Part shown: piece by piece, positions 32,916 through 43,689 of the stretch | Layout: every line of letters starts with the position of its first letter | How positions within the stretch are numbered: position 1 is the stretch's first letter | DNA from: Chrysemys picta bellii | Taxonomy: Eukaryota; Chordata; Testudines; Emydidae | Assembly (NCBI RefSeq): GCF_011386835.1 | Contig: NC_088800.1 | Span: 88,429,584-88,493,583 of the forward strand | DNA: 64,000 nt | Direction of reading: 5' to 3' | Position numbers and translations under genes: made by a program | Notes under the pieces: model-generated | Seen by the model: only the letters and a program-made list of their open reading frames with translations | Told to the model about the DNA's origin: nothing | The model's database searches: none

Positions 32916-33257
32916 AATCTATCTCCCCTTGTAAGTATTCTCACACTTGTTATCTAACTGTCTGTCTGTGCTGGGCTAGCTTGATTATCACTTCAAAAGT
33001 TTTTTTCTCTTAATTAATTGGCCTCTCAGAGGTGGTAAGACAACTCCCACCTGTTTATGCTCTCTGTATGTGTGTATATATATCTCCTCAATATATGTTC
33101 CATTCTATATGCATCCGAAGAAGTGGGCTATAGTCCACGAAAGCTTATGCTCTAATAAATTTGTTAGTCTCTAAGGTGCCACAAGTCCTCCTGTTCTTCT
33201 TTTTGCGGATACAGACTAACACGGCTGCTACTCTGAAACCTTTCATCAGAGGCAGTG

Positions 33258-33972
33258 TTCAAAGTAAGCAGGATCTGAACATCTTGATTTTTAAAAAGTT
33301 GATTCTGTTTTTCCTTAATGAGTGACTAAAAGGAAACAATGCAAAGAATTAAATGAGTAAAATAATCATATTTGAAAGAAGGAATGACCAGTTTATTTGA
33401 AGGTCTGACTGGCTTTGTTTTACAGTGCTCACTGCCGGCTATCTATATTTTCCTCTACATTATTTGCTTTCCTGCTTAGAACTGAGAATACTTCATCCAG
33501 TTGGCCTGTTCTGAGAAAGGAGAGGAAGAGACAACACAGAGGAAGAGCAGTATTGGGGTAGAGAACTTGGGAGGAAGGATGAAGGGGAGAAAAACATCAA
33601 GGAAGAAACAGTTTAAAAATGCCACCCTTTCTAGATGAAAGCAGAAAGGAAGGAGAAAAAGAATGGAAAAATAGGAAGTTAAAAAACTGAGCCATTGTAG
33701 TTTTATGAAATATTTAATTTGTCATGCATTTCGAAGCGACACACTGCTAAGAAAATAAGGGTATGTTTTCATAACATCCCCATGGAGCAGTGGGAAACTA
33801 AAGCAAAATTAAAATAATTTATTAGTGCATTGATAACCTGGTCCATGCTGGCTCTTTCCTTATAGCACATATGTTCTGTTGACATTTACACCGGGCCTTT
33901 CTCAAACTTTTGGTGGTGCGAATACTGAGTTACCAGGGAGACAGGAACATGGAGAGGATCTCTCCTGACCAT
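33258..33972. other. Intronic sequence without recognised features
   Basis: Purine-rich in part (33500-33680). No gene or repeat boundary is supported. Confidence 0.5.
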
Positions 33973-34960
33973 AATGTGACGGGATCCCCCCGGGGTGCAG
34001 CCTGGGACTGTGGGACCCCTGTGCCCCCTTAACACTCTCCAGCTTGGGTCGTCTCTCAGAATGCCTTGCTAGTGACCAGCAGCAAGCCCCTCCAGGCGCT
34101 GTGATCACTCAGCACAACAGCATGTGGAGCCCCACAGACAGCTAGATTGCATGAATGCTCCCAGAGCCACTCATGAATCACACAGAGAAAGGCACCAGAG
34201 CCAAATCCCCCCACCTCCCAGCACTGTATCTCATGAATATACCATCTTGCACTGCTCAAGATGGGCAGTGCAGATTTATTAATTGGTTCACCACTTCAGC
34301 AATGGAAAGTGGTTATACACCAGCCTTTGCAAAACCTGAGATTTGCCACACACTTCATACAAACTCACTGGTAAAGATAAACAGTTAAACAAATGTATTG
34401 ACTATAAAAGATAGATTGTAAGTGATATTAAGTAAAAGGCAAAAAGTCAGAGTTAGTTACCAAAAGAAATAAAATATAAGCATGCAGTCTAAACTCTTAA
34501 CCCTGTTAGACTGGGCAACATCTAGCTTAAGCAGTTTCTCACCCCACTGGATATTGCAGTCCTTAATATACAGATTTGTTCCTTAAACTTAGGCCAATCT
34601 CTTCTGTTGGAGTCTTGGCTTCTTCTCAGTGTCTTAGTTGCTTGCAACATAGGTGGGGGCAGGAGAAAAGGCCCAGTATGTGTCCACTCTGTTTTATACC
34701 CTCAGTCCATGTGCTTGGAAAACACAAGTCCAGGCATGTGTGGGTGGGCCTTGCTGAATCTCTAGGCAAGGCTGAGCAATTCCCCTGGTGTGGCCTCATA
34801 CAGTTGAGTCATTGCATCATAGCTCCCTTGCCGGACAATGGTTGTTGATGGGTTGATTGATACCCCACCCGGATGTTGGCTACTTTCCTTGCTGTTGCCT
34901 CTGGGGAGCTAATGTCTGGCTGATTCCCCAACTTACAGCATGTTTTAGTGACCACCATAC
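33973..34960 (-). repeat. Unclassified LTR-like interspersed repeat, copy 3 (diverged)
   Basis: It begins 'gtgacgggatccccccgggg' and includes 'gatattaagtaaaaggcaaa' and 'aaataaaatataagcatgca', which parallel 'ataccaagtaaaaggaataa' and 'aaagtaaaaatatgctttct' in copy 1 (10700-10765). I read it as a diverged relative of the repeat at 10241-11120. The similarity is partial and the ends are undefined. Confidence 0.35.
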
Positions 34961-36039
34961 AACACAATTCTCGTAACTTCATATGCATTATTGATATACA
35001 GATATGGATAGAGAAATGACTTCCAGCAGATCATAACCTTTCCCCTGATACCTTATAAGGCATGCTTTATATGTAAGATCATGATTATAAAAAAATGAGG
35101 AATATGGAGGTTGCAGAACATTCCCCCAAGGTAATGAATGTCACATATACAGAAAGAAAAGGCTTCAGAACCACTAACATTATTATAATTTGCAGAGAGA
35201 CAGAAGGGTGCTAGGTGCTTTGCACACAGTAAGAAGAATAAATATAATTTAAATAGTCAATGTGCAAGGAAAGTGTGGACGATTAAATGCAATGAAATCA
35301 GAATGGTAGAGTGCAGTGACCATTTTTCCTATCAGTTAATTCCATTAATTTTTATTAATTTTAAGAGATGTTTACAATATTTTCTATTATCTATCTTGTT
35401 AATACTTATTTGAAGAGGCTTGTTTCTAAGATTTAGCGAAGGGAGGGAACTGCATGGGAGGGTGTATTTTAAGGAAGAGGGGAATAAAACTGAGGTGAAA
35501 GTGGAAGGACAGAAAAGCAGCACGTGATATAATGTAATTAGTGTGTGGACTTATGACATCTTGTGCTCTGCCACAGCTTGATTACCAAAATAACTAGTAT
35601 CACTTTTAAGTTAGCTCTGGCAACAACTTTGTGTTTAAATTCCAGATTTTACATTCTTTGTATACGGTAATCTGGTTTTATGGATTGTGATTCCTGTTGT
35701 GAGAGCAACAAGCAGTACTGGTAGAGTGACTTTCTTCAAAGTTTGGACACGTTATGCTCTTCTGCTTGAGTGATTGTCTCCCCAGTTTTCAGTAAAGAGA
35801 TACAACAGCAGGCTACTCCTTTGTTTCTGTAAGCACACAGTGTGCTGTGTTAGCTGTTACTTTTCTCTACTGTGGTTAGTGGTGTGTCCTCATGGAAACC
35901 AGAAAATACATCTGACAGTTTAAATGTGCAGCTTAGAATTTATCTCTGCTGCTGACCATAGTAAAGTCAGATCTGCTGTGAATTACGCTAATGCTATAAC
36001 TTCGTTAACAGGGATTTGATCTGCTTCCCCATGTCATAA
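34961..36039. other. Intronic sequence without recognised features
   Basis: AT-rich sequence with no gene or repeat boundary that I can support. Confidence 0.5.
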
Positions 36040-36832
36040 GGACAATTCAATAAGGACAAATATGAAGTTCTCCACTTAGAAAGCAACAATCAGTTGCACA
36101 CATACAAAATGAAAAATGACTGCCTAGGATGGAGTGCTGCAGAAAGGGACCTGGGGGTTATAGTGGATCGCAGGCTAAATAGGAGTGAACAGTATAACAC
36201 TATTGGGCGGGGGAGGGGGGAAGCGAGCAAACCTCATTCTAGGATGAGCAGGAGTGTTGTAAGCAAGACACAAGAAGTAATTCTTCTGCTCTACTCTGCA
36301 CTGATTAGGCCTCAACTGGAGTATTGTGTCCAGTTCTGAGCACCACATTTTAGGAAAGATGTGGACAAATTGGAGAAAGTCCAGAGAAGAGCAACAAAAA
36401 TGATTAAAGTCCTAGAAAACATGACCTATATGGGAAGACTGAAAAAATTGGGTTTGTTTAGTCTGGAGAAGAGAAGACTGAGATGGGACAAGATAACAGT
36501 TTTCAAGTACATAAAATGTTACAAGTAGGAGGGAGAAAAATTGTTCTCCTTAACATATGAGGATAGGACAAGAAGCAATGGGCTTAAATTCCAGCAAGGG
36601 CGGTTTAGGTTGGACTTTAGGAAAAACTTCCTAACTGTCAGTGTGGTTAAGCACTGGAGTAAATTGCTTAGGGAGGTTGTGGAATCTCTATCATTGGAGA
36701 TTTTTAAGAGCAGGTTAGACAAACACCTGTCAGGAATGGTCTAGATAATACTTAGTCCTTCCATGAGTGCAGGGGACTGGACTAGACGACCTCTTGAGGT
36801 CCCTTCCAGTCCTACGATTCTATGATTCTGTG
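36040..36832 (+). mobile_element. CR1 LINE 3' fragment
   Basis: 5'-truncated LINE on +. It encodes, in broken frames, 'LGWSAAERDLGVIVDRRLN' and 'LLLYSALIRPQLEYCVQF' (36094-36339), then '[20 protein letters not shown]' (36541-36744). These are the RT C-terminal segments also seen in the copies at 19.3-21.4 and 40.9-41.8 kb. The 3' end is 'gaggtcccttccagtcctac' then 'gattctatgattctgtg' at 36832. Frames are disrupted, with a G-rich insertion at about 36205-36222. Confidence 0.85.
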
Positions 36833-37696
36833 TCCTTCCCCATATCAATGGTAATACTATACAACCTCCAAAATGAAGGATATTGTAACTAATGAAACCT
36901 GCATGGGGGGAGGTCATGTAGATGGATTGCATTTGCCTATGTTGGAGTTTGTCTAGAAAACCTAATTTAACATCCCAACTCTTGCAAAAATGGCATGAGA
37001 TCTTTAATGGCCACTTGTGGTAAGGGGCTATGTGATTTTTGTCTCACCTGAAAGACAGTGGTTGTCTTTCACCATCATCCTCCAGAAAAAAACACAGTTA
37101 TTTTGCTGTTTAAGTGGATGCATTTCTGCCCTATGCTCATTTGGTATTTCAGTGCTTTACTTGCGAATGTTCTAACCAAATTCCAACTTGGCCAAATACA
37201 TTGTGCCTATCTGAACTCTCGTTACTGGTATTCTTCCTTATTTACTGTGGTGAAGTTTTGCTGTCTGCTGTATTCCATGCTAGGGGCAGTTACATCTTTG
37301 TGGTGAGTGGTGTGATTCCTGCAAATCCCGTATGTACCTCACATGGAGGATTGAGTTTTATAATGTTTGTAAAATATTTTGAGATCTTTGTTTGGAGGGC
37401 ATTCTGGAAATGTGGTGCATTAAGTCTTCCAGTCTTATTCAGATTTTTACTGAAATAATTCGACAAAGGGACAAATTTTCTTTCATCATAGGAACCTCTT
37501 ATGTATGTTTGGGAGGTGGGTTGAGTGGCTCTTCAGTGTCCAGTGGGATTGAACATGTATAGTGTCTGCACTTACACATAATACAGGTTGTTTACAAAAG
37601 TAAGAGAATTGATTAACCTTTTCCTATGAGGATGGGTTTAGAGAGATCCTACTGTGTTGCTTTGTAACTCAAAAAATGTTTTTTTTCTTTATATAG
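36833..37696. other. Intronic sequence before the third UNKL exon in the window
   Basis: No repeat boundary found. It ends in a T-rich tract and the AG acceptor at 37695-37696. The open frames here are short and have no exon-like support. Confidence 0.5.
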
Positions 37697-37927
37697 GTCA
37701 AAGGTTACTGGGAAGTTCAGCTCCTGTCAATATTCCAGGTTCTGTTGCTCGTTCCTCATCTTTACATTCATCATCTTCCCTTTCAACCTCTCCACTCAGT
37801 TCTCTTTCACAGTCGTTGTCTCAGTCTTTTATTTCATCCACTATGGCTCCTCACCAACAGCAGACTCAGCCTTTGAAATCAGAACATAGTATGTTAGGCA
37901 CTTCAGCCTCTTCTCATAACTCTTTAG
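37697..37927 (+). CDS. UNKL: UNKL exon: Ser-rich segment
   Basis: 231 bp, phase 1 at both ends (the first two bases complete a Ser codon with the A at 26727; the last G opens the Gly codon finished at 40317). It encodes 'QRLLGSSAPVNIPGSVARSS', a long Ser-rich run (about 25 Ser in 77 residues) and 'EHSMLGTSASSHNSLG'. The 'LLGSSAPVNIPGS' block is shared by UNK and UNKL; the following 'ARSSSLHSSSS' style is what I recall for UNKL. Serine-rich, low-complexity sequence is expected to be disordered. Acceptor 'ttatatag' and donor 'G|GTAAGT' are strong. Confidence 0.93.
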
Positions 37928-38140
37928 GTAAGTCATGTGAATGGTTAATCCTTTGTGTATAATAGAAAGGGAGTCCATGGCAAGTCAAACAGATTTTGAG
38001 CTGAACTCTGTATACCTTTCCTGTGATCTCTCCTCTGGGAGTCAAAGGTTCATTATTGTTATAAATAAGTAATTTATCCTATTCTTTACAAATAGAGTAA
38101 GAGATTCATGTCTCAAAGAGCTTCCTATCTAAGGCTATGT

Positions 38141-39347
38141 TAGGGTTACCATTCGTCCGGATTCCCCCGGACATGTCCGGCTTTTTCGAGTTAAAAATAG
38201 CGTCCGGGGGGAATTTGTCAGTGTCCGGACTTCCCCTCCTCCCCCCCGATACAGAGCGTGCGCGCGGCTTACAAAGCAGCCGGGGCTCCGACAGCCAGAG
38301 CCAGAGCCTGAGCCCTTCCTTCACTTCCCCCCTCCTCTCTCCTGAAACTTGACACCACTCCCCTCCTCTCTCTCCCTCCCCCTCCCTCCCTGCATTCTCA
38401 GATTGCCGGCCATTCGCCGTCTGGAGCTCCAACCCTGCTCCCCTCCCCCGCTGTCGAGCGCGCTGCTCTGCAGCACAGTAAGGGGGCCGGGGGCCAGAGA
38501 AGTGGCAGGGAGGTTCTGGGGTGGGGGGGGGTAGTCAAGAGACAGGGAGCAGGGGGGAGGGTTGGATGGGTCAGGAGTTCGGGGGGGGCTGTCTGGGGGT
38601 TGGGGGTGTAAGGTTTTGGGCAGTCAGGGTACAGGTGGGGGGGGTCTCAGGAGGGGGCCGTTAGGGGACAAGGAACAGGGAGGCTTAGGTAGGGTGTGGG
38701 GTTCTGGAGGGCAGTTAGGAGCAGGGGTCCCAGGAGGGGGCAGTCAGGGGACAAGGAGCGGGGGGGGTCGGGAGTTCGGGGGGGGCTTTCAGGGGGGGTG
38801 GATAAGGTTTTGGGCAGTCAGGGTACAGGTAGGAGGTAGGGTCCTGGGGGGCAGTTGGGAGGGGTCTTAGGAAGGGGCAGTTAGGGGATAAGGAACAGGG
38901 AAGCTTAGGTAGGGGGTGGGGTTCTGGAGGGCAGTTAGGAGCAGGGGTCCCAGGAGGGGGGGGACAGGGAGCAGAGGGGTTTAGATGGGTCAGGAGTTCT
39001 GGGGGGGACTGTCAGGGGGTGGGGGTGTGGATAAGGGTTGGGGCAGTCAGGGGACAGGTAGGGGGTAGGGTCCTAGGGGGCCAGTTAGGATGTGGGGAAG
39101 GTCTCAGGAGGGGGCAGTCAGGGGACAAGAGGCAGGGAGGCTTAGGGAGGGGGTGGAGTCCTGGGGGGCAGTCAGGGGACAAGGAGTGGGGGGGTAGGGT
39201 TGGGGGTTCTGAGGGGGCAGGAAGTGGGAGGGAGTGGAAGGGGCAGGGGCGGGGCTAGGACAGGGCGGGGCTAGGACAGGACGGGGGCGGGGCTAGGGCG
39301 GGGCTCCTCCCGTCCTCTTTTTTGATTGTTGAAATATGGTAACCCTA
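38141..39347. mobile_element. Tc1/mariner-type nonautonomous element with internal G-rich minisatellite
   Basis: Ends 'gggttaccat' (38143) and 'atggtaaccc' (to 39345) are perfect 10 bp inverted repeats flanked by TA on both sides (38141-38142 and 39346-39347), the Tc1/mariner signature. The interior 38560-39250 is a minisatellite with about 210 bp periodicity: 'caggagttcgggggg' at about 38571, 'gggagttcggggggg' at 38777, 'caggagttctggggg' at 38991; and 'ggcagttaggagcagggg' near 38710 and 38928. It is extremely G-rich on +. No transposase; the long open frames are base-bias artefacts. Confidence 0.8.
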
Positions 39348-39757
39348 GCTATGTCTACACTGGCAATTGAACGACAAAACTTTTGTCTTTTAGAAAGCAA
39401 CAGAGAGTCCTGTGGCACCTTTAAGACTAACAGATGTATTGGAGCATAAGCTTTCGTGGGTGAACACCCACTTCGTCAGACGCACGCGCATGTTAGTCTT
39501 AAAGGTTAGTCTTAAAGTCTGTTGCTTTTTACAGATCCAGACTAACACGGCTACCTCTCTGATATTTGTCTTTTAGAGGTGTTTAAACAAGAAACAACCC
39601 TGAAAGACAAAAGTTTTGCTGACGACAAGCACCAGTGTGAACAGCGCTTTGTTGGCAGAAGAGCAGACAAACAGCAGCTATACTGCACAACTTTTAGCAG
39701 CATGGCTGTAGCAACACAGCTGTGTCGCTAAAAGCTGTGTAGTTTAGACATAGTCTA
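39348..39757. mobile_element. MITE ('ctatgtctacact' family) hosting a Penelope-derived hairpin
   Basis: The left end 'gctatgtctacactggca' and right end 'gtgtagtttagacatagtct' form imperfect terminal inverted repeats. The interior has paired 'gacaaaacttttgtc' and 'gacaaaagttttgct' words. It is interrupted by the hairpin at 39395-39564. Its left side touches the TA-flanked element at 38141-39347. It has no coding capacity; similar ends bound the element at 45724-46152. Confidence 0.65.
39382..39577 (-). repeat. Penelope-LTR-like inverted dimer with 13 bp target duplication
   Basis: Element 39395-39564 begins 'aagcaacagagagtcctgtg' and ends 'agactaacacggctacctct' plus 'ctgata'. The right part contains the reverse complement of the left ('ttaaagtctgttgctt' against 'aagcaacagagag'), and only the right arm carries the outer 'acacggctacc' end. 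The flanking direct repeat is TTTGTCTTTTAGA at 39382-39394 and 39565-39577. It has the same break point (at the 'gcaac' word) as the copy at 11267-11494, in the opposite orientation. Confidence 0.85.
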
Positions 39758-40316
39758 AGGCTAATCAGAAAAGTAAACATAAATCATAGGACAAAGTTCA
39801 GGGAAGGGAAAGTGAGGAGAGATTATTGTCAATGGAGGAAGGAACAAAGGATTCCTGGAAATGGTGGGTTTTAAAGAGGGATTTGAAAGAGAAGAGAGGG
39901 CACTTGGCATCTTAGTTGGAGAACGTTCTAGCTACAAAAAATAGTGTGAATTACAATCCAGAGCAGAGAATGTGAGAGAGCTGAAGCTGAAAATATGAGA
40001 TTTTAGGGCAACAACTACTTTTTGGAATAGAAACAGATTCCTAGTCTTCCTGTTCCCATTTCAGGGCTGTGCTTTGTGTGAAAGCAAACAAACAAAAACC
40101 CACACGCAATGAGGTTGCCGGAATGCTTTGAGTACTTTAAAAAAATATTTTGCTTAATGCTGCATCTCTGAACATATGTGGAACTGTTATTACATATCTT
40201 GCAGCTAAAAAATATAACTGTCTGCTTAGTGCTTTTATCTAATTGTCTAGTTCCCCATGTGGTACATTTTATTAGAGGTGTGCAACATGTTTATTTTTGT
40301 GTCCTATGTTTGGCAG
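39758..40316. other. Intronic sequence before the fourth UNKL exon in the window
   Basis: No repeat boundary or exon is supported. It ends in the acceptor 'gtttggcag' at 40316. Confidence 0.5.
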
Positions 40317-40519
40317 GTTTAAATGGTGTTACAGGGAGCATTTGGGACTTCATAACTGGGAGTTTCTCTCCTAGTCCATCCCCAGTATTGAACAGTGGTA
40401 CTATACCCTCAACAAACTCAAACACCAGTGGAAGTGAATTAGCTCACATTAGACAGGAACTTGATGATGCCAATCGAAAAATAAAACGATGGGAAGATTC
40501 TTGGGAACAAGTAAAGCAG
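40317..40519 (+). CDS. UNKL: UNKL exon: start of coiled coil
   Basis: 203 bp, entering in phase 1 and leaving in phase 0. It encodes 'LNGVTGSIWDFITGSFSPSP', a Ser/Asn/Thr-rich spacer and the beginning of a coiled coil, 'SELAHIRQELDDANRKIKRW' then 'EDSWEQVKQ'. The 'NGV.GSIWDF..GSFSPSPSP' and 'ELA..R..LD.A.RKI..W' patterns are what I recall for UNK/UNKL and place this as the linker before the RING. Acceptor 'tttggcag' and donor 'CAG|GTACAG' fit. The coiled coil continues in the next exon. Confidence 0.94.
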
Positions 40520-40912
40520 GTACAGTAATGATGGTGACACTAAATTAAGGTTTGTTTCCTGAATAACTTCTAATAAAATCACCTTCTTATTGTCTTTATT
40601 TTTACCAAGGCATCTTTAATTGTAATTTGAATTTAGGGGTTTTATTCCACTTTACCAAATTTTTAATCCTGAATTCTGGCTTTTCATGTCTAAATTGTGC
40701 TGGAGGCATGAAGGAGACTGATCAATAGTAGCCAAGAGAGAGAGCCAACTTGTTACTTCTCTTAAATCATTCTGCTTTTATAGACAGACACAAACAGACA
40801 GAATGGCTTTATGGAACATGTTCAACAATTACCTCTGCTGCTGCTGTTTCAGCAACTGGTGGCATGTCTACCCTCCAATACCTGCTTCAGGATGTCAGTA
40901 GCATACAGGAAT
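40520..40912. other. Intronic sequence without recognised features
   Basis: Short intron part between the exon donor and the CR1 fragment. Nothing recognised. Confidence 0.5.
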
Positions 40913-41795
40913 GAATCATAGAATATCAGGGTTGGAAGGGACCTCAGGAGGTCATCTAGTCCAACCCACTGCTCAAAGTAGGACCAATCCCCAACTAAAT
41001 TATCCCAGCCAGGGCTTTGTCAAGCCTGACCTTAAAAACCTCTTAAGGAAGGAGATTCCACCACCTCCTTAGGTAACCCATTCCAGTGCTTCACCACCAT
41101 CCTAGTGAAAACGTTTTTCCTAATATCCAACCTAAACCTCCCCCACTGCAACTTGAGACCATTACTCCTTGTTCTGTCATCTGGTACTACTGAGAACAGT
41201 CTAGATCCATCCTCTTTGGAACATCCTTTCAGGTAGTTGAAAGCAGCAATCAAATCCCCCCCCTCCTCCTTCTCTTCTGCAGACTAAATAATCCCAGTTC
41301 CCTCAGCCTCTCCTCATAAGTCATGTGCTCCAGCCCCCTAATCATTTTTGTTGCCCTCCACTGGACTCTTTTCAATTTTTCCACATCCTTCTTGTAGTGT
41401 GGGGCCCAAAACTGGACACAGTACTCCAGATGAGGCCTCACCAATGCCAAATAGAGGGGAACGATCATGTCCCTCAATCTGCTGGCAATGCTTCTACTTA
41501 TACAGCCCAAAATGCCGTTAGCCTTCTTGGCAACAAGGGCACACCGTTGACTCATATCCAGCTTCTCGTCCACTGTAACCCCTAGGTCCTTTTCTGCAGA
41601 ACTGCTGCCTAGCTGCTCGGTCCCTAGACTGTAGCATTGCATGGGATTCTTCCGTCCTAAGTGCAGGACTCTGCACTTGTCCTTGTTGAACCTTATCAGA
41701 TTTCTTTTCGCCCAATCCTCTAATTTGTCTAGGTCCCTCTGTATCCTATTCCTACCCTCCAGCGTATCTACCACTCCTCCCAGTTTAGTGTCAGA
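40913..41795 (-). mobile_element. CR1 LINE, 5'-truncated, RT C-terminal part
   Basis: It reads on -. The 3' end is near 40913 ('aatcatagaatatcagggtt'). Open frame 41250-41816 (-) encodes '[20 protein letters not shown]', '[13 protein letters not shown]' and '[19 protein letters not shown]' (RT after the FADD box), and 41032-41253 (-) continues with '[20 protein letters not shown]'. The element is cut within RT at about 41793. It is closely related to the CR1 at 19.3-21.4 kb. The two open frames are separated by a frameshift near 41250. Confidence 0.88.
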
Positions 41796-42348
41796 TTGGA
41801 GTGAGATTGGACACAACTAGTACATGGCTCGGGCTATGGGGCATAGCTGGACATTTTAGCACTCCGGATGCTAGTGTCAACATCTGCCTGGCTTCTGCAC
41901 GGGTGCATTTGGGGGTGGGTAGTAAAGGGCTTTTTCTGTTCTTTTCCGTCTCCTGGCATATTTGCACTGGACACAACAGTTCTAACTTTTTCTGCTGTTG
42001 AAAGATAATAAATAGTTTTACTATACTGTATTTTGAGGTTTTTATTGTCTTTTGCCATCAAATTATGAACTGAATAATTCCTATTTTTATTTATATAGCT
42101 CCATAAATGTGCATAGAGACTTATAGACAAGTAGATATGGCATTCTTGCTTAACATCTAAGTTAAGACAAAAAGCAAAGGGAAGTGATAAACAATGGGTG
42201 GCGGGAGTAAGGGAAAGTGATGGGGACAGTAAGATCATATTGTAGCTGAAGGTAAGTATTGCATGTATCTTGAGGGCTTTTATAGTTACGCCTGTGTTCT
42301 TAGTTTACAAAATATTTTTATAACTTTCTGCAAATGTTTTTGTCCCAG
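41796..42348. other. Intronic sequence before the fifth UNKL exon in the window
   Basis: No repeat boundary is supported. It ends in 'gtttttgtcccag', a good acceptor, at 42348. Confidence 0.5.
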
Positions 42349-42603
42349 GCATGTGATGCATGGCAGAAAGAGGCCCAAGAGGCAAAGGAACGTGCTAAAG
42401 TGGCAGATGCTGACAAAAAACTAGCTCTTCGGAAAAAAGAAGACTTAGAAAATAAATTAAAAAAGCTGCAGGAACAATTTGATATGTGTCTGTCCACTAC
42501 AGTACTCCATATGAAAAGCTATGGCGATATAAAAAAGATACCATTACCAAAGCTTCATTCTTTACAAAACCAACTGCGTTTAGATTTAGAAACAGTAGAT
42601 GGG
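42349..42603 (+). CDS. UNKL: UNKL exon: coiled coil
   Basis: 255 bp, phase 0 on both sides. It encodes 'ACDAWQKEAQEAKERAKVAD', 'KKLALRKKEDLENKLKKLQE' (continuous heptad-like coiled coil) and then 'YGDIKKIPLPKLHSLQNQLR' and 'LDLETVDG'. The 'IPLPKLHSLQ.QLR.DLE.VDG' block is the main reason for calling UNKL rather than UNK, from memory of the two families. The coiled coil probably mediates protein-protein contact next to the RING. The donor is 'GGG|GTAAGT'. Confidence 0.95.
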
Positions 42604-43689
42604 GTAAGTGTGTCTGTACTGTGGATATTGTTAGTTAAAATAGGCAGTTTAACAGTATTATATAAGATTCTGATTCAGAGTTTCATTTCAAACTGATATA
42701 ATGTTAAGTCTAAATACCATTTTGGTCTGAAATATGCCATAGTTTGAATTTCCCCAATAAATATTTTTTATTTTGGTGCTCAGCTGTGACAAGAGCGGCA
42801 AGCAACTTCAGATACCTTTCAGTGAGAAAAAACAGATTAAAACATGCTTTTAACTACAAAGCACTAAAGAGAAGCTATGTAAATAAAGAGCTTTAAATAT
42901 CTGGAGAGTGTGTAGTGAAGTCTCCTATTTAGAAACTGACATCTCTGCATGCAGACTAGGGTGGAAGAGGTGAGGTGGGCAGCTAGCAATGGTAAAGTAA
43001 ATATAAATTTTAAAACAGGAAATTGCTTTCCTTTCAAGTGGTGTATTATTATCTCCGAGGTTAGTTTAGTTCATTTCTGACCTCTCGTGGTATGATCTCA
43101 TAATTGATCATGGGTACAAAATTAGAGGCTAATTTTTTTAAAGTTGGCCTCTATATGTAATCTGAAATTTAGCAATATGAAGATGGCCTAATCACAGATG
43201 ACAATTACATTTTAAAGATGCAGTCTTTCTTCTGCAAGTCTGTGGTGACCTTCTACATGTCTGAGAAAACAGAACATAGCAACCTTTTTTTCAGACTGCT
43301 GTAACCAATTTTTCGTTTTCTACCATGTAACTAAAGAAGACTATTAAAGTTTCTGGATGAAATCCTCGGCTGAACAGAGGATATGGCAGCCAGAACACAA
43401 TTTCAGACTTCCACTTAAAAAATTCTAAAGAAAATCTGATCAAAAGTTATATATATTTTTATGCCCTTTGACCTCTCTAACACTGAAATTTCTGAAGAAC
43501 ATGAATAAGAATTAGCCACTGTCTTCATGAATGACGACTCAAAAATCTGACAATAAAAGAAAATGTACTGGATATGGAGACGTAACCAGGCAAATTGGTT
43601 GAAACTATTGTAAAGAACAAAATTATCAGACACATAGATAAACATGACATGGGGAAGAGTCAGTACAACTTTTGGTGAGGCATGATTTT
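42604..43689. other. Intronic sequence without recognised features
   Basis: AT-rich, no exon or repeat boundary that I can support. Confidence 0.5.

Larger units (their letters stand above)
27114..33257. mobile_element. Head-to-head pair of full-length Penelope-like elements in one target duplication
   Basis: Two Penelope-like retroelements diverge from a shared 5' region. Coordinates of every open frame in one arm map to the other by x -> 60298-x without any shift, so the 3 kb arms align without net indels. The only unpaired centre is about 30132-30166 (35 nt of terminal-repeat sequence). The composite is flanked by TTCATCAGAGGCAGTG at 27114-27129 and 33242-33257 (the first 2-5 bases could also be element sequence). 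The right 3' end carries a complete terminal repeat (about 33100-33247); the left one is truncated at 'actaacaaatttattagagc' (27130). One duplication around both arms means they entered together. Confidence 0.93.

Noticed and set aside
27114..33257. Treating the palindrome as two independent insertions
   Set aside because: Only one target duplication is found, at the outer borders, and the arms match without shift. Assembly artefact remains possible and is noted in the finding.
38562..39258. Long Gly-rich open frames over the minisatellite
   Set aside because: They follow from G-run composition inside a TA-flanked transposon; no start context or homology.
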